From the NCBI RefSeq assembly GCF_003013715.1, contig NC_072816.1:124001-188000 (forward strand): 64,000 nucleotides of DNA, in the 5' to 3' direction. The DNA comes from Candidozyma auris. Lineage: Eukaryota; Ascomycota; Pichiomycetes; Serinales; Metschnikowiaceae. Of this stretch, positions 31,945 through 42,971 are shown in pieces. The number at the start of each line of letters is the position of its first letter. Within the stretch, counting starts at the first letter, position 1. A program made the position numbers and the translations under genes. Under the pieces are notes generated by a model. The model ran no database searches. It had not been told where the DNA came from and saw only the letters and a program-made list of their open reading frames with translations.

Positions 31945-33678
31945 TTAGTCCTTCTTCTCATGGCCAAAAGTGGCAATCTCGAGACATTCATCTTCGTAGC
32001 CAGGGATATGAATGTACTCAACGTCAGCTTCCTCAAGTTTAGCCTTGCCCGTGTTATTCTTCACGAATGTATCGGGCTCAAGAACTCCCACAAAGCAGGT
32101 TTTAATGCTAGTGTTTAGGACTCTATCGACACAAGGTAAGTTGCCACTAAGCCTGAATGAACATGGCTCCATCGTCGTAAATAATTCTGTTCCCTTAGGT
32201 ACATCAGTAGTGTTATGTTCCTTGAAATATTTTTCTAGTGCACATTGCTCAGCGTGTGTGTTGCCAGGAAGCTCTCGGGAATGGCCAGTGGCAAGGATCT
32301 CTCCATCAAGCACCAACACAGCACCCACATTAAATTGAGTCTGAGTTTCTCCACACTTTCTTGCCTGTTCTATAGCAAGCTCCATGAACTTGCGGTGTGG
32401 ATTGATGGCCCAGTCAGGATAATCTGCTGTGTACGACCACAGCTTATCCGACGCCTCATACTTGTAGGCGTGGAGCCAGAGATCAAGATCGTTTGGACCA
32501 GGATCAGTGTAGAAGGGCATCTCACATTCGGGGCAACACTCCTTGGAGAGCACTTCACCGTCTTCCTCAGGGTGGAACCAAGTAGAGCAAGCTTTCTCTT
32601 TACCTATTTTGTCCAATCTGGCAATCACATCTTCCGAACATCCTTCGTTACCCTTTCCCAAATCATCACTACCCCAAACGAATGCACTTGAATAAATTGG
32701 GTCGTTGGCGATCGGGTGGCCTACGTATTGGAGATGCACCCTAATTTGGTGTGTTCTGCCTGTTAGTGGATGACATTTCACGATCGACGTGTCCGTAGAA
32801 GGATCATAAGACACCCTCTTGAATTCAGTCACTGCTGGTTTCCCCTTTTCGTGATCCACGACGTTCAAGGCGTGTTTTGGAGAGGCAGTATACAATGGCT
32901 GGTCTATCAGAAGAGGCTCCACAGGGAACTTACCTTTGACCCTGGCAATATACTCCTTCCTCACGTTTCTCTCACGAATCTGCTTGACAAAGTAGTCAGC
33001 ACCTTTTGCGTTTTTACCCAAGAACATGAGCCCCAGGGTGAGTCTATCTAATCTGTTGCAAGGGTGCACAGTTTTGCCGTACTCATGCTGAAATATCTTA
33101 GTGATAGTGTTATACCTGTAGCGGCCGGTGGGATGCACTGGAATACCCGAGGGTTTATCTATGGCAATTACATTTTCATCCTCGAAAACGATCTTTATAG
33201 GTCTCAGCGAAACCGCAGGTTCATGACGATGGCACCTGTGTGATATTAGATCACCATTTCTCACGATCGAGTCTATTGTCGTTGGCTTCTTGTTGATTGT
33301 AACCTGGCCCGAGGCTATGGCCTTGCGATAAATATCACCGTCCTTTTCCCTGAACTCATCGAGGAACACATCTAGGATCTTCCTGTCTCTCCATCTCTGC
33401 TTGCAGTATGTCAAATACGTGAAATAGTAAGGCGTGGTTCTTCGAAGCGGCCCGTCAATCACATACGAGGCTCCTTCAGTTTCCTCTTCGTGGATAGTCT
33501 TCTGTGGGTTTGCCGTAGACGAAAGAACGTCTTTATCGATCGTCTGCTGCTTCACCTTGAACCCATGGTCATCTCTGAGCTTTTTCGTTCCTCTTGGGGC
33601 CCTTGTTTTTGGGAAGTCAGCTGGTGACTTGTCCGCCGCAGCAGGTGATACTGCTCTTTTCTGGCCAGCCTCAGACAT
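31945..33678 (-). CDS. RIB2: Rib2, pseudouridine synthase fused to riboflavin-pathway deaminase
   Basis: A bifunctional protein of 577 residues (yeast 591). The N-terminal RluA-type domain modifies tRNA; its catalytic aspartate lies in NRLDRLT. The next residue is encoded by CTG (33034-33036) and, read as Ser, restores the family RLDRxTSG motif. [20 protein letters not shown] is also typical. The C-terminal cytidine-deaminase-like domain has the zinc motifs [11 protein letters not shown] and [13 protein letters not shown], and catalyses the DRAP deaminase step of riboflavin synthesis. The ATG at 33678 (MSEAGQKR) is preferred; an in-frame ATG at 33831 would add 51 residues without homology. 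Confidence 0.95.
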   Translation of the reverse strand: MSEAGQKRAVSPAAADKSPADFPKTRAPRGTKKLRDDHGFKVKQQTIDKDVLSSTANPQKTIHEEETEGASYVIDGPLRRTTPYYFTYLTYCKQRWRDRKILDVFLDEFREKDGDIYRKAIASGQVTINKKPTTIDSIVRNGDLISHRCHRHEPAVSLRPIKIVFEDENVIAIDKPSGIPVHPTGRYRYNTITKIFQHEYGKTVHPCNRLDRLTLGLMFLGKNAKGADYFVKQIRERNVRKEYIARVKGKFPVEPLLIDQPLYTASPKHALNVVDHEKGKPAVTEFKRVSYDPSTDTSIVKCHPLTGRTHQIRVHLQYVGHPIANDPIYSSAFVWGSDDLGKGNEGCSEDVIARLDKIGKEKACSTWFHPEEDGEVLSKECCPECEMPFYTDPGPNDLDLWLHAYKYEASDKLWSYTADYPDWAINPHRKFMELAIEQARKCGETQTQFNVGAVLVLDGEILATGHSRELPGNTHAEQCALEKYFKEHNTTDVPKGTELFTTMEPCSFRLSGNLPCVDRVLNTSIKTCFVGVLEPDTFVKNNTGKAKLEEADVEYIHIPGYEDECLEIATFGHEKKD

Positions 33679-34296
33679 TCTAATTAGTGATTGGAAGTGT
33701 CTGGGGTGAATTCTCATCCAGCCTTGGAGAGTTGATATTTTTCGCACTCTGATGTGAGACAGCGGGTGCAAATTGGCAGTGGAGGAGAGATAGGAGATCA
33801 AAAGGATAAGAGCCCAAGTTTGGGTGATCATGTTAGTTGCAAGCTATAGAAGGTTTTTGAACTGGTGTGATAATCTTCGCTTTGTGCTTTCACGGAAGAT
33901 AAGTGGCAGTGAGAGTGAGGTGCCGTTATACTTGGCTTACCTACTCCAGATAGGGAGCGGTGATATGTGTTAATCGTTGGGAAAAACAGTAGGATATGCT
34001 TTCTCCAATACGAATCTTATTCTGTACAGGTCAGTATTAGCTGCTAGACGATCCCAATGCGTGCTTGGTCCCTTATTATTTACCAGACACATATCGTTGT
34101 AAGTCAGTCCTCTACCATTCTTCTGATTGAACGCTTCAGTACTCTAACGATCATAAAAGCTTTTTCGCTCTCTGTAAGGCGGCAAGAGAGTGATTAGCTC
34201 TAAAGAATGAGCAGGACTCAAGAGGTAACATTTTGAGACCATCTTACATAATTTTTTGACACATTTATGTTAATGATATACAGGGCCACAAATCAC
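33679..34296. other. Intergenic region, PRP9 stop to RIB2 start
   Basis: About 620 bp. I see no gene and no copy of the recurrent promoter motif here. Confidence 0.6.
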
Positions 34297-35838
34297 TCAA
34301 AGAAGGCCCTGCCTCTTGAGCTCGATATAGTCCTTTTCCGGCATGACGTTCCCTTCGTCATCTTCAACCTCCACTGCATTTTCTATCGTGTTTTCGAGAT
34401 TCTTTTTTGCCTTCTTTAACTTGCTCCAAAGCTCATTGGCCTCGTGGATACTAGATATACCAGCAAAGTTGATTATGTCGTCATCGTCCACTCCAAGACA
34501 TCGGAGCCCAAACACATGCTTCGCCAGGCTGAAATGTTTGTCAAACTGCTGTCTTCCTTTGTATTTGATGTTACCACAGATCTCGCAAACGTAGCTCCGG
34601 TGAAGGCCCTGAAGTTTATATAGCCAGAGTGGGATGGGAGCACCGTCAGTGCCGAGAGGGAGATGCTTGGTTAGCAAGTCATCGTCGTCGTCCTCCTCAC
34701 TGTGAGACGAGTCGCCGGCATCAGTGTCTGTAGCGGTATACTCAGAATCTTCCTGCGCTAATGCCGTATCCTCGATCAATTTTTCACGTTCTGACGCCAC
34801 TGCTCTGCGCTCGATATGGTTGATAGTGGCATCTATCGTGGGCTTGAGGAGGCTAGCTAGTTTGGAGATCTGTTGCTCCAATTTGTAGTTGCTGTTCGTT
34901 GTAGAAGGTGCGCTGTTGTCCTCGGCCACTTTCTGGTTCTTCTTATGCTTTTTGCCATCCAAATGTGCTTTGTAAACAGACTCTTTGGCAAATATTTTGT
35001 GGCAAGCACGACAGAACACCTTGCCTTCCTCATCAGGCACGCCGTCGTTCCTGGCGTCTTCCGTGTTGTTTCTTACTTGGTATTCCGATGAATTTTCGTC
35101 AATGTCATGTAGGATTTTTGTGACATCAGTAAGTGGATGTGTGAGTTGATGAAAACGTAGAAGATACTCAAGAAGCCTGTTTAAGTACCTCTTATACTCG
35201 TCTGCCTTGAAAGTCTCATACGGAAACAACGCAAACTTTCGTAGGTACTCAGTGTACGATACATTAGCTGGAACTAAGAGCTTGTACTGCTCGTAAAAGT
35301 AGGATAAGTCCACAAACTGCCCAAACAGTTCCACCTCATTGAAAACTTCTGCAAGATGCTCACCTATATGGGTACCCATACTCGAGAGAAGACACCTTCT
35401 CTTCACTTTATTTGAGTCAGCCTTTCTATCCTCTTCTGTAGCACTCAGGTAGGGAAGCACCATCGAAAGTGTATTCCGAAGAGACCCTAGCTTGTCCTGT
35501 CTCTTTTCACTGAGCTCCTTCATTGCATCTAGAATCAGATAGAACTTCATTTTTGGATCCTTGAACACGTTGATCTCACTGACGAGCTCCGTTTTGGAGC
35601 TTAATTGTTCCTTCATCCTCATTCTGTTATTCTTATACGTTTCATCGAAAAACTTGAGCTCGTTCTCCAGAAGTACCGTTTCCTTGTGAGACCTCTTCTT
35701 CTTGGGCACTAGCTCATGATCTCTGTCAATATTGCACTTTTCAGCCAAAGCAGGAAACTTGCGAAATCTTTTCGCCACAGCCACCTCGATGGCATCATTT
35801 TCCTCAAGAAGCTGTCGTTGGGCCTCCAAAAGCGACAT
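34297..35838 (-). CDS. PRP9: Splicing factor Prp9 (SF3a60)
   Basis: Prp9 is an SF3a subunit of the U2 snRNP, needed for prespliceosome formation in the nucleus. The protein has 513 residues (yeast 530). The N-terminus LLEAQRQLLEENDAIE matches SF3a60. A first C2H2 finger, FCRACHKIFAKESVYKAHLD, lies at about residue 276 and is followed by the GKKHKKN motif. The C-terminal matrin-type finger is YVCEICGNIKYKGRQQFDKH, then FSLAKHVFGLRCLGV, the best-conserved part of the family. An acidic stretch precedes it. The ATG at 35838 directly precedes the conserved N-terminus. Confidence 0.95.
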   Translation of the reverse strand: MSLLEAQRQLLEENDAIEVAVAKRFRKFPALAEKCNIDRDHELVPKKKRSHKETVLLENELKFFDETYKNNRMRMKEQLSSKTELVSEINVFKDPKMKFYLILDAMKELSEKRQDKLGSLRNTLSMVLPYLSATEEDRKADSNKVKRRCLLSSMGTHIGEHLAEVFNEVELFGQFVDLSYFYEQYKLLVPANVSYTEYLRKFALFPYETFKADEYKRYLNRLLEYLLRFHQLTHPLTDVTKILHDIDENSSEYQVRNNTEDARNDGVPDEEGKVFCRACHKIFAKESVYKAHLDGKKHKKNQKVAEDNSAPSTTNSNYKLEQQISKLASLLKPTIDATINHIERRAVASEREKLIEDTALAQEDSEYTATDTDAGDSSHSEEDDDDDLLTKHLPLGTDGAPIPLWLYKLQGLHRSYVCEICGNIKYKGRQQFDKHFSLAKHVFGLRCLGVDDDDIINFAGISSIHEANELWSKLKKAKKNLENTIENAVEVEDDEGNVMPEKDYIELKRQGLL

Positions 35839-36139
35839 GTTCTGAAGAGATGAGGTTGCAAATGTGAGACACTACAGATTGCTTACAAGTTTGTCCTGCG
35901 TATAGTGCAAGTTGGGATCCAGCCTTCACAGCATCATATCTCGTGAAATCAAGAGAAGAGAGCCAAATTGGCAGATTGTGAGTCTTTGGTTTCTTATCCT
36001 TTCATTTTTAGCACCCTCATCGCTCTACTTGAGTGATATTGCTATACCCCTGCCACTGGCCTTATCGGTCACTGATGCAGTACCGCAGCATCAATAGCTA
36101 CTCCTCCAATTGATCACCTTCACTATCTCCAATTGAGTC
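35839..36139. other. Divergent intergenic region, PRP9 / INP54
   Basis: About 300 bp shared promoter. It has no exact motif copy; GGTTGCAAA at 35854-35862 matches the TTTGCAACC variant form seen at 27501 and 42390. Confidence 0.5.
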
Positions 36140-37423
36140 ATGGTTTCTGAGAGAGATTCGAAAATCTCATTATTTCTTACCACCTTCAACGTGGCAAAGC
36201 AGCCCTTGCATGCTGCAGACTACATCTCGAGCGTGGCGCCGGCGCTACCCGAAGAGCCTTGTCATTTGTATGTGTTTGGCTTCCAGGAATTCTGCTCAGT
36301 GATGGACAGCTGCTTTGAAGAGCCTGCGACTTTTCATTTGATACAAGAAAACAGAATTGCTCTTGATACGCTAAGGAACAAGTATGGCCACGGCCTCAAC
36401 TTTACCACCATTGGCTTTTGCCATGTGGGTGCTACAGGGATCTTTGCTATCACACCGTTTCCGCTGAGATTTAGGGATTGCAAAACGGCTACAGTCAGCT
36501 GTGGGAATGGAGGTTCGTCTTTGAAAGGGGGAGCAGGTATCAGGGTGCGCTATGTTTGTGAGGAGTCTGAGCCTACCGAACTCACGTTTGCTAATGCTCA
36601 CTTGGGAGCTTACGAAGGTGAAGTGTACTACCAGAGACGGGTAAAGAACGTGTGGACAGTGATGCGGGCATTGGATTTTGGAGATGGGTACAGTTTTTTG
36701 AAACCAACGTCTCATGGGTTTTTCATGGGAGATTTGAATTTTAGGACGTGTAAGAATCCCGGAGACGAGCTCCCCACTGCTGAGCTCTCGAGATTGCGCG
36801 ATCAGACCCATGAAAGCTACCTGAAAGAAGATGTGGAAAAGCTTGTCTTGAAGTATGATGAGCTCTTGCAAGGCAAGTCCAATGGCGACGTCTTCACCGG
36901 CTTCTCAGAGGCATGTATCTCCTTCACACCAACTTATAAATATCACCCCAACACTGCTATTTACAACAGCAAGAGGTGTCCGCTGTGGTGCGATAGGATC
37001 TTGTTTCAGAATACCTATAGAAAGAATGCACCTGAAGTACACGCTTACAACAGCATTGACACATACTTGAGGTCGGACCATAGGCCAGTATACCTTCATA
37101 TCACAGTCCCCCACGACGCCCCAGAAAGTATGATCGGCCATAATGGCAATCTCGTCATTTTGCCCAGTGCGGTGCCTAGTCGACATGTTACTCAAGCTAC
37201 TAGACAAGAAATGCTGCTTCCGGAAGAAGATGATCTTGTGAGTGGGCCCACTCTGATGTACATGAAATGCACTGCTATTGATAAGTTGAAGCAATTGCTA
37301 GTAAGGCGTGTTGCAGACACAAGTTTGGGGTACGGTGTGTGGCTTGGAAGCACTCCCAAGGGCAGACTCACACTTCTCGTTGCATTTTTGTTGATCTGGA
37401 TCTTGATCTATTTGAGTCGTTGA
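36140..37423 (+). CDS. INP54: Inp54, tail-anchored PI(4,5)P2 5-phosphatase
   Basis: Inp54 removes the 5-phosphate of PI(4,5)P2 at the ER. The catalytic fold is visible: TTFNVAKQ at residues 13-20, the VFGFQEF motif at about 45, NAHLGAYEG at about 153, GDLNFRT (catalytic aspartate and asparagine) at about 196, PLWCDRIL at about 279 and the terminal SDHRPVYL at about 311. The protein ends with a single hydrophobic helix, LTLLVAFLLIWILIYL, a tail anchor as in the yeast enzyme. Length is 427 residues (yeast 384). Its stop is only 6 bp from that of convergent ABD1. Confidence 0.92.
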   Translation: MVSERDSKISLFLTTFNVAKQPLHAADYISSVAPALPEEPCHLYVFGFQEFCSVMDSCFEEPATFHLIQENRIALDTLRNKYGHGLNFTTIGFCHVGATGIFAITPFPLRFRDCKTATVSCGNGGSSLKGGAGIRVRYVCEESEPTELTFANAHLGAYEGEVYYQRRVKNVWTVMRALDFGDGYSFLKPTSHGFFMGDLNFRTCKNPGDELPTAELSRLRDQTHESYLKEDVEKLVLKYDELLQGKSNGDVFTGFSEACISFTPTYKYHPNTAIYNSKRCPLWCDRILFQNTYRKNAPEVHAYNSIDTYLRSDHRPVYLHITVPHDAPESMIGHNGNLVILPSAVPSRHVTQATRQEMLLPEEDDLVSGPTLMYMKCTAIDKLKQLLVRRVADTSLGYGVWLGSTPKGRLTLLVAFLLIWILIYLSR

Positions 37424-37429
37424 GGAGAA

Positions 37430-39103
37430 CTAATTCCCGAGTTTCTCGAATACAAACCCAACGTAGAATGCAACAGCTTCTTTCTCGGCGCCCTCCACAC
37501 CGTACTTTCCGTCTGCACGCTTCATACCATCAACTAAATTCTTATTAAGTTTGCTGAAGTATTTCGGTATCTCCTGGTTGAAGATGTCAATGAAATTCTT
37601 TTTATACTTCAAGATCAAACCAAAATCTTCACACAAAGACCTTAGGCATTCAAAAGGCACCACATATTCAGGAACGTCGTCAACGGCATCTTTCAAAAAA
37701 TAGTCGTACCTGTTTCCAAAGGGCTCTCTGAAAATACCGTCCTCTGGTGGATCCTTCTCAAACCTGACGTGGTACAACTCATTGCCAAACGTATTGTGGT
37801 CATTGAATTCTTTCTTGACAATCTTATCCCTGATGAAGTCAGACGAGGGTATCGTGCCAATGAAAGTTCCACCGGGTCTCAACGACCTTGTAATATTTGT
37901 AAGTATTGTACGAACTTTAGACTCTGTCTCCCAAGCGTAATGAAATGAAAATTGTATGCTCACACAGTCAATAGGAAACAAACCGTCCATGATACCCGGG
38001 AAATTGGGCTCTAGAATCTCGGGCAAAGTGTATGTGAACAAGTCACCAGTGGCAAAGCAAGCTTCAAAATTGTATCGTTTTGAGTCTCGAGATCTCTTGG
38101 CTTGTGGGTTTTGCGGTATGAATCTCGCCTTGTTTTGAGAGTACCTCTTGAACGCCTCCTTCACAGATGCATCCGAAATGTCTATACCAATGTACTGATC
38201 CACATGGACAAATTCACACTTATTCAAGTCACCACCTTTACCACAACACAAGTCAAGAAATACTAGTTGAGCTCCAGGCAGCAGTCTCTTGACGTGGTTT
38301 CCAAGCAACATGTACTTGATTGCATTATTGAAGTTTCGAAGCTTATAAATGGGTGACCTCGTTCTTGACCCTTGCATCCTCAGCTGGAATGTTCTTTGGT
38401 TATAATGCTGTCTCACAATGCTACTGATGTCCTTGTTCTCCTTGTGGGCTATGCTGCTCTGAAAAGTTCTGTATTCGCTTTTCTGCCCTGCTCCACCTAG
38501 TGAAGGCACATTCGTGTATGCTGCTACTGAAGGCTCTCCATCCACAGAAACCTCAGATTGTTCTCTTTCACGGTGTGTTCTTCGAGATTCCCTGTCTGGC
38601 TCAGGAGTTTCACGGCGAATAACTCGCGTATCTCTATTTTCAGGTCTAGCTCCGTATTTCAGGTACTTGTCATCCTTAGCGGCATATTTGGCATACTTGT
38701 CGTACTTCAGCGAGTCTGACGCAATTTCTCGTGCTCTAGACAGTCTCCCGCCGTACTTGTCGTACTTGTTGGCTTCCGAAGGCTGCGCTTTACTTTTCAT
38801 CCATGCTGGAAGCTCTTTCTTGGTTTCCTTGTACACTGAGGAAGACGCTGGCACGGGAGTAGCCAGGTGATCTTTTCTTGAGAGAGCCTGAATGAATTCT
38901 GGCGTCTCTTCAGTGTGGGGTCTTTTCAGTTCTGAGTCTGAAGGTTCAGCCAGACGCTTACGTCCATTTTCGTTGCTAGTGTCATCGTTAGACGGCACTT
39001 CTTCTCGTGAATTGTCCACTTTATCTCCTAGATAGGAAGTTTTTGGCCCATTTGTGGCTGTCTCTGCGCTCGGGCTGTCATTACTATCTGTTGTTTCAGA
39101 CAT
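37430..39103 (-). CDS. ABD1: mRNA cap guanine-N7 methyltransferase Abd1
   Basis: Abd1 transfers methyl from S-adenosylmethionine to the cap guanine of nascent mRNA. The catalytic domain (about residues 230-557) has the cap-binding start [20 protein letters not shown], the SAM motif [14 protein letters not shown], the [14 protein letters not shown] segment and [12 protein letters not shown], all characteristic. The 220-residue N-terminal region is charged, and holds short repeats of YDKYxxY at about residues 112-150. That region is longer than in S. cerevisiae (whole protein 436 residues), as in other CTG-clade yeasts. The ATG at 39103 is followed by a Ser/Asp/Glu-rich start. Confidence 0.95.
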   Translation of the reverse strand: MSETTDSNDSPSAETATNGPKTSYLGDKVDNSREEVPSNDDTSNENGRKRLAEPSDSELKRPHTEETPEFIQALSRKDHLATPVPASSSVYKETKKELPAWMKSKAQPSEANKYDKYGGRLSRAREIASDSLKYDKYAKYAAKDDKYLKYGARPENRDTRVIRRETPEPDRESRRTHREREQSEVSVDGEPSVAAYTNVPSLGGAGQKSEYRTFQSSIAHKENKDISSIVRQHYNQRTFQLRMQGSRTRSPIYKLRNFNNAIKYMLLGNHVKRLLPGAQLVFLDLCCGKGGDLNKCEFVHVDQYIGIDISDASVKEAFKRYSQNKARFIPQNPQAKRSRDSKRYNFEACFATGDLFTYTLPEILEPNFPGIMDGLFPIDCVSIQFSFHYAWETESKVRTILTNITRSLRPGGTFIGTIPSSDFIRDKIVKKEFNDHNTFGNELYHVRFEKDPPEDGIFREPFGNRYDYFLKDAVDDVPEYVVPFECLRSLCEDFGLILKYKKNFIDIFNQEIPKYFSKLNKNLVDGMKRADGKYGVEGAEKEAVAFYVGFVFEKLGN

Positions 39104-39750
39104 TGGTAAATATACTATGTTTCTGAAGTGTTGATGAAGATGTTTTCCATATGCAAGACAAACACATAGAGGAAAGGAAAATTGGAGATAGTGAGATTAT
39201 TACTCCAAACACGGCAAAAAATAAAAAATTAAAAAAAAAGATAGTTTGAGTTCTGAACATAGCTGCTTATCGTTATATCTATGAAGTGGATTTATGCATT
39301 CTCCGACCATTTGCTCGCTGTTGGAAAATGGCTGCAAAACGGAGCTTGGAAGTACTTCACGCTTACAACAAGCAGAGCAAAGTCAATTGGTCCACAAATT
39401 CAACCCCATTATCGGAGTTGTGATTCACACTTTGAGATAAGTATCAAGCCATAGCGGCACCGTGAGTATCTTCCAAATCTCATCAATTACTCGTATCTCT
39501 CCCAAATTTTGTCCAGCACCAATAAAATTCTCAACACTACGATTGCCCACTTTTTCATTCATGGCGTTGTCGTTAATATATGTGCATATCTATATGGGTT
39601 GGAATCCTTGTGGCCAACCATCTTTTCTCTAATTGTCTGAGTGAGACTCTCTCATCTCGTCAAATGTTCAGCATACCATTCTCCACAACCATTGATCATT
39701 GTTGGTGAATCTGACGCTTTATTCCATCTCGAGAACCCTTTCTTCCCGTC
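39104..39750. other. Intergenic region and ABD1 promoter
   Basis: About 650 bp from FSH1's stop to ABD1's start. It has a poly(dA) tract (about 39219-39240) typical of a nucleosome-free promoter, and one exact motif copy (39330-39338). No gene seen. Confidence 0.65.
39330..39338 (-). promoter_or_regulatory. TTYGCAGCC motif, upstream of ABD1
   Basis: GGCTGCAAA within GAAAATGGCTGCAAAACGG, about 225 bp upstream of ABD1. Confidence 0.6.
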
Positions 39751-40497
39751 TCAAAGGAATGGCTTTAACTCGATGGCTCCCCATATTACATCCACAATGG
39801 GCTGCAATACATCCTTCTTATTCGGCACAAAATGCCCACCGTCATGTGTGAAGACATTCACAGCGTTTCCATACAACCTGTTCAAGTACTGAGACCTCGC
39901 TGGCGGGACAACTGCATCCTCTTTTCCGTAAATGGAAACAAACGTCGTGTCCAGCTTTCCTCTTTTATAGTACTTCTCGTACAGTTTATTCAACGACAGT
40001 CTCGCAGCGAAGTCGTCCACCAGCTCCTCATCGGTTTTGGCATCTCTGCTGGAGATAGTAAATGCAAATCCAGAGAACAAAACGGCCACTTTAAATTCAG
40101 CTAGCCCTTCGTGAGAAGCAATCGTGTTAGCCATGATGGCCGCCATGGCAGCTCCCTGAGAAAACCCCAAGATCCCATCGTAAGGACCGTTTTTTCTAAT
40201 ATAGTCTACCAAGTAGTCGTATGCTTCTTGGAAATGCTCGTAGATCCCATCGTGATAATCCCACCAGCACCTATTAACGTTCTTTGAGACTAGATCGTTC
40301 CACCTCTGCTCACTTTCGGTCTCGTCAGTTCCAAGCTGGAATGGAAGCAGCTCTTTCTTGTGGATCAAGATGGGCGGGTCAATGTACTCGAGCTCGTAGC
40401 CTAGTTTCTTGGTGAGCATTTTACGCAACCCGGACAACTTTTCTGCAAAGACACGCCCGCTTTGGAGGTATCCGGGCAAACAGAGAAAGCGTGGCAT
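39751..40497 (-). CDS. FSH1: Fsh1-family serine hydrolase
   Basis: A 248-residue alpha/beta hydrolase (yeast 243). MPRFLCLPGYLQSGRVFAEK begins the fold, as in Fsh1. The nucleophile elbow is GFSQG (about residue 117) in PYDGILGFSQGAA. The catalytic aspartate is likely in YGKEDAVVP and the histidine in THDGGHFVPNKKD. The natural substrate of yeast Fsh proteins is not settled; they react with serine-hydrolase probes. The start at 40497 is the first ATG; the frame upstream to 40590 begins at TTG. Confidence 0.92.
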   Translation of the reverse strand: MPRFLCLPGYLQSGRVFAEKLSGLRKMLTKKLGYELEYIDPPILIHKKELLPFQLGTDETESEQRWNDLVSKNVNRCWWDYHDGIYEHFQEAYDYLVDYIRKNGPYDGILGFSQGAAMAAIMANTIASHEGLAEFKVAVLFSGFAFTISSRDAKTDEELVDDFAARLSLNKLYEKYYKRGKLDTTFVSIYGKEDAVVPPARSQYLNRLYGNAVNVFTHDGGHFVPNKKDVLQPIVDVIWGAIELKPFL

Positions 40498-40730
40498 TTG
40501 GTTGCAAGAAGAAGGCGGAATTAGTTTGAAGGTTGGGGTTAATCGCAGTATGTATAGATGAGTGCGCCATCTGCTGCTTTGGGAAGACAAGTTGTGAAGA
40601 ATTTTTCATGACAAAGTGGTGAAAATGATTGTATTGGGTGGTGAACATCTCCATTTTTTTATCGTTCTATCAACTTTTTTTTTGTCCTTTTGTTTGGTGG
40701 GAATCGTGAAGCTGCTTCGCTTGGTATAGC

Positions 40731-40739
40731 GGCTGCGAA
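40731..40739 (-). promoter_or_regulatory. TTYGCAGCC motif, upstream of FSH1
   Basis: GGCTGCGAA within TAGCGGCTGCGAAACTT, about 235 bp upstream of FSH1, in the 291-bp gap before the RIT1 stop. A T11 run lies nearby at about 40674-40684. Confidence 0.55.
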
Positions 40740-40788
40740 ACTTAGTCTGGCCATATTCTATGAGCTGTAATCATGACCTTCCACCTTA

Positions 40789-42156
40789 TTACCTTCCCAT
40801 GAGGAATGTGTTGACACTCTGAAGAGTGTTCCTGCTCGGGTTTATTTTCGTGTAGTCAGCAATCTTTCCTAAATGCTGCTTGATGACGTCTTTGTTGACC
40901 AAATGGCTCGAGGAGGATTTCCAGGAGGTGTCAAATCTTTGACACAAAATGCACAAGACAACTCCGACAGAAAAATCCTTGCCAGAGTTGCACAATACTA
41001 GAACGGTTCTGCAGTCTGCCACCGCACCCATGATCTGTGGAAGAAGCGTTCGAAGCTTCTTTGACCCAAGCTTCCCGTCCTCAACCATATACTTGAGGAC
41101 ACGGCACTTTTTGTTTTCATCACTATCGGTTCTGTGTTTATCCGAGAGAACCATCACCGCATCAAACTGGTCCACCTCTTTGGCACTCAAGTCTCTATCA
41201 ATCGCACCTATGAAGATGCCAGTTTCTCCCAAGGCAGTCAACTCAAGCGGCAGCTGCTGCGCCATAACTCTTCCTTTGTAAATCTCATTCAATCTCTTGA
41301 CAAGCTCCCCATCAGAAAGCCAATTGAAGAGATTCCCTGTGTGGGGATCTATCACCCGTAACTCCTCGTTCTCGCACAGTAACATTTCCCAAAACAACTT
41401 AGCATCTAGATTACCATTGCACACTTCGCTCGTGGCCCAGAGCTCGTGGTCGTCGGCTGCACCTTGAACATAATGAAAGTGGGGAGTTGATTCACTAAGT
41501 GACACTGCCAGCGCGGTAACACACATCACCACAAAGTAATCACTCAGTGTCTGATTCTGTACTTTCTGTCCCGGATATCTCCAAACTGGCACCAAAGGTT
41601 TGAGGGCACCCAACTTTTCAATCAACTTTTTCTTCAGAATCAACCCCAATCGCTTGAGTTCCTCGGCAAACTGAGGAATCCTCTCCACAATGGCACAATG
41701 TTCGCTTTCCAGCACCATCTCCCGAGGTGTTCGAAGCCAGCAGTCTTTCTGTGCGTCCCACTTAGTTTCTTGTCCTTCGAACATCACATAGTTCAAAACA
41801 GCACACCAGATGGGCACTGTCTTCAGCAAGGCATCCGGAATCAACTTGCCCTTTCTTGTGGAGTCTACAAGCACAATTCCGCCAAACTCTTTGAATAGCG
41901 GCAACAAGTGGAAGTTGAGTCTCCTTAGTGAGAACTTCCATTGGCCCGTATGGCCGTCGGTGGACTTAAAATAGGCTGTTTCACGGAGAAGATGAGGCTT
42001 CACGTACCAGAGGCCACACCGCTCGTTGGCCACGAGAGGCAATTGCAAAGCTGCAAATTGCTCGACGTACTGAGCGTCTACAAGTATAGAGTAGAGCCTA
42101 TTTCGAAGAAGAAGCGGCTCTCGCCGGAGCTCCTTGACGGCCTCCTTGTAGTTCAT
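40789..42156 (-). CDS. RIT1: Rit1, initiator-tRNA ribosyl phosphate transferase
   Basis: Rit1 adds a 2'-O-ribosyl phosphate to A64 of initiator tRNA-Met, which keeps it out of elongation. The 455-residue protein (yeast 513) has the N-terminal block RNRLYSILVDAQYVEQFA, ERCGLWYVKP, STDGHTGQWKFSLRRLNFHL and GGIVLVDSTRKGKLIPDAL, all typical of the family. The C-terminal domain ends with the phosphatase-like loop LVLCNSGKDFSVGVVLCILC. The ATG at 42156 (MNYKEAVKEL) matches orthologues; the frame upstream begins at TTG. Confidence 0.94.
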   Translation of the reverse strand: MNYKEAVKELRREPLLLRNRLYSILVDAQYVEQFAALQLPLVANERCGLWYVKPHLLRETAYFKSTDGHTGQWKFSLRRLNFHLLPLFKEFGGIVLVDSTRKGKLIPDALLKTVPIWCAVLNYVMFEGQETKWDAQKDCWLRTPREMVLESEHCAIVERIPQFAEELKRLGLILKKKLIEKLGALKPLVPVWRYPGQKVQNQTLSDYFVVMCVTALAVSLSESTPHFHYVQGAADDHELWATSEVCNGNLDAKLFWEMLLCENEELRVIDPHTGNLFNWLSDGELVKRLNEIYKGRVMAQQLPLELTALGETGIFIGAIDRDLSAKEVDQFDAVMVLSDKHRTDSDENKKCRVLKYMVEDGKLGSKKLRTLLPQIMGAVADCRTVLVLCNSGKDFSVGVVLCILCQRFDTSWKSSSSHLVNKDVIKQHLGKIADYTKINPSRNTLQSVNTFLMGR

Positions 42157-42971
42157 GGGGGAAGCTGTCAGATGGAGGTGATGGGATGGAGTATGTGGGA
42201 GGCGCGACAATGTCGTGCTTGCCTCAGCAGTGGTTGAGTCAGCTGCACCAATGTGGTGGGAATTGAGTTTAAAAGATCAAAATGTGTGTCTTGAGAATGG
42301 GAGGAGTACAGTGGTATGCTTTATTTTGTTATACGATGTCTGTGTGGGAACTTGACTGTGAGTACTTCCACTGACCACGCGACGACATATTTGCAACCGC
42401 CGGCAGCCACACGATATAAGACACATTCCAGTAGAAGGGATAAAGGCATCATTATTTATTCCTGATCTTGACTCCATATTAGATATTCTGCACGATATCG
42501 ATTCCGTTTCATTTATGGTGGTGTCGGTCAAATCCATACTATGAAGCTCCTTCCCTCACTGTTCATCAACAAGAGGGAAAAGTTAGAGAAAACTTGACTT
42601 ATGCTTGTTGTGGGACTAGTTGTATGGACAAAAAAAGGTTCGATTAAGCTCTCAGTTTGAATTGTGGGCTTAATTTTTCTAGGCAGAGGGTATGTTACTC
42701 AATTTGTATGAATGTGGCATTGCCTGCGAAATATTGCTAATGCACAGACGTTACGGTGGAGATTTCAACTTCTTACAAGATCGTGGACAGTTCGTTCTAT
42801 GACTTCATCTCTCCTATGAAGCGCAAATAATGGACTGCCCTCTCACTCGCCTTGACTTCTGATCAGTACCTCGTTGTCGTTGCATGTTCCCAAATCATCC
42901 AGCTCTACTCTCCATCTACAACCTCATATCATCATGCTAATGTTCAATGCTATCAACGTTTCCCAACATGC
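42157..42971. other. Intergenic region and RIT1 promoter
   Basis: About 815 bp with no supported gene. It contains a motif variant (42390-42398) and a TGAGTCA at 42235-42241 that could be a Gcn4 site. Confidence 0.65.
42390..42398 (+). promoter_or_regulatory. Near match to the TTYGCAGCC motif, upstream of RIT1
   Basis: TTTGCAACC, one mismatch, about 235 bp upstream of RIT1. Confidence 0.35.
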
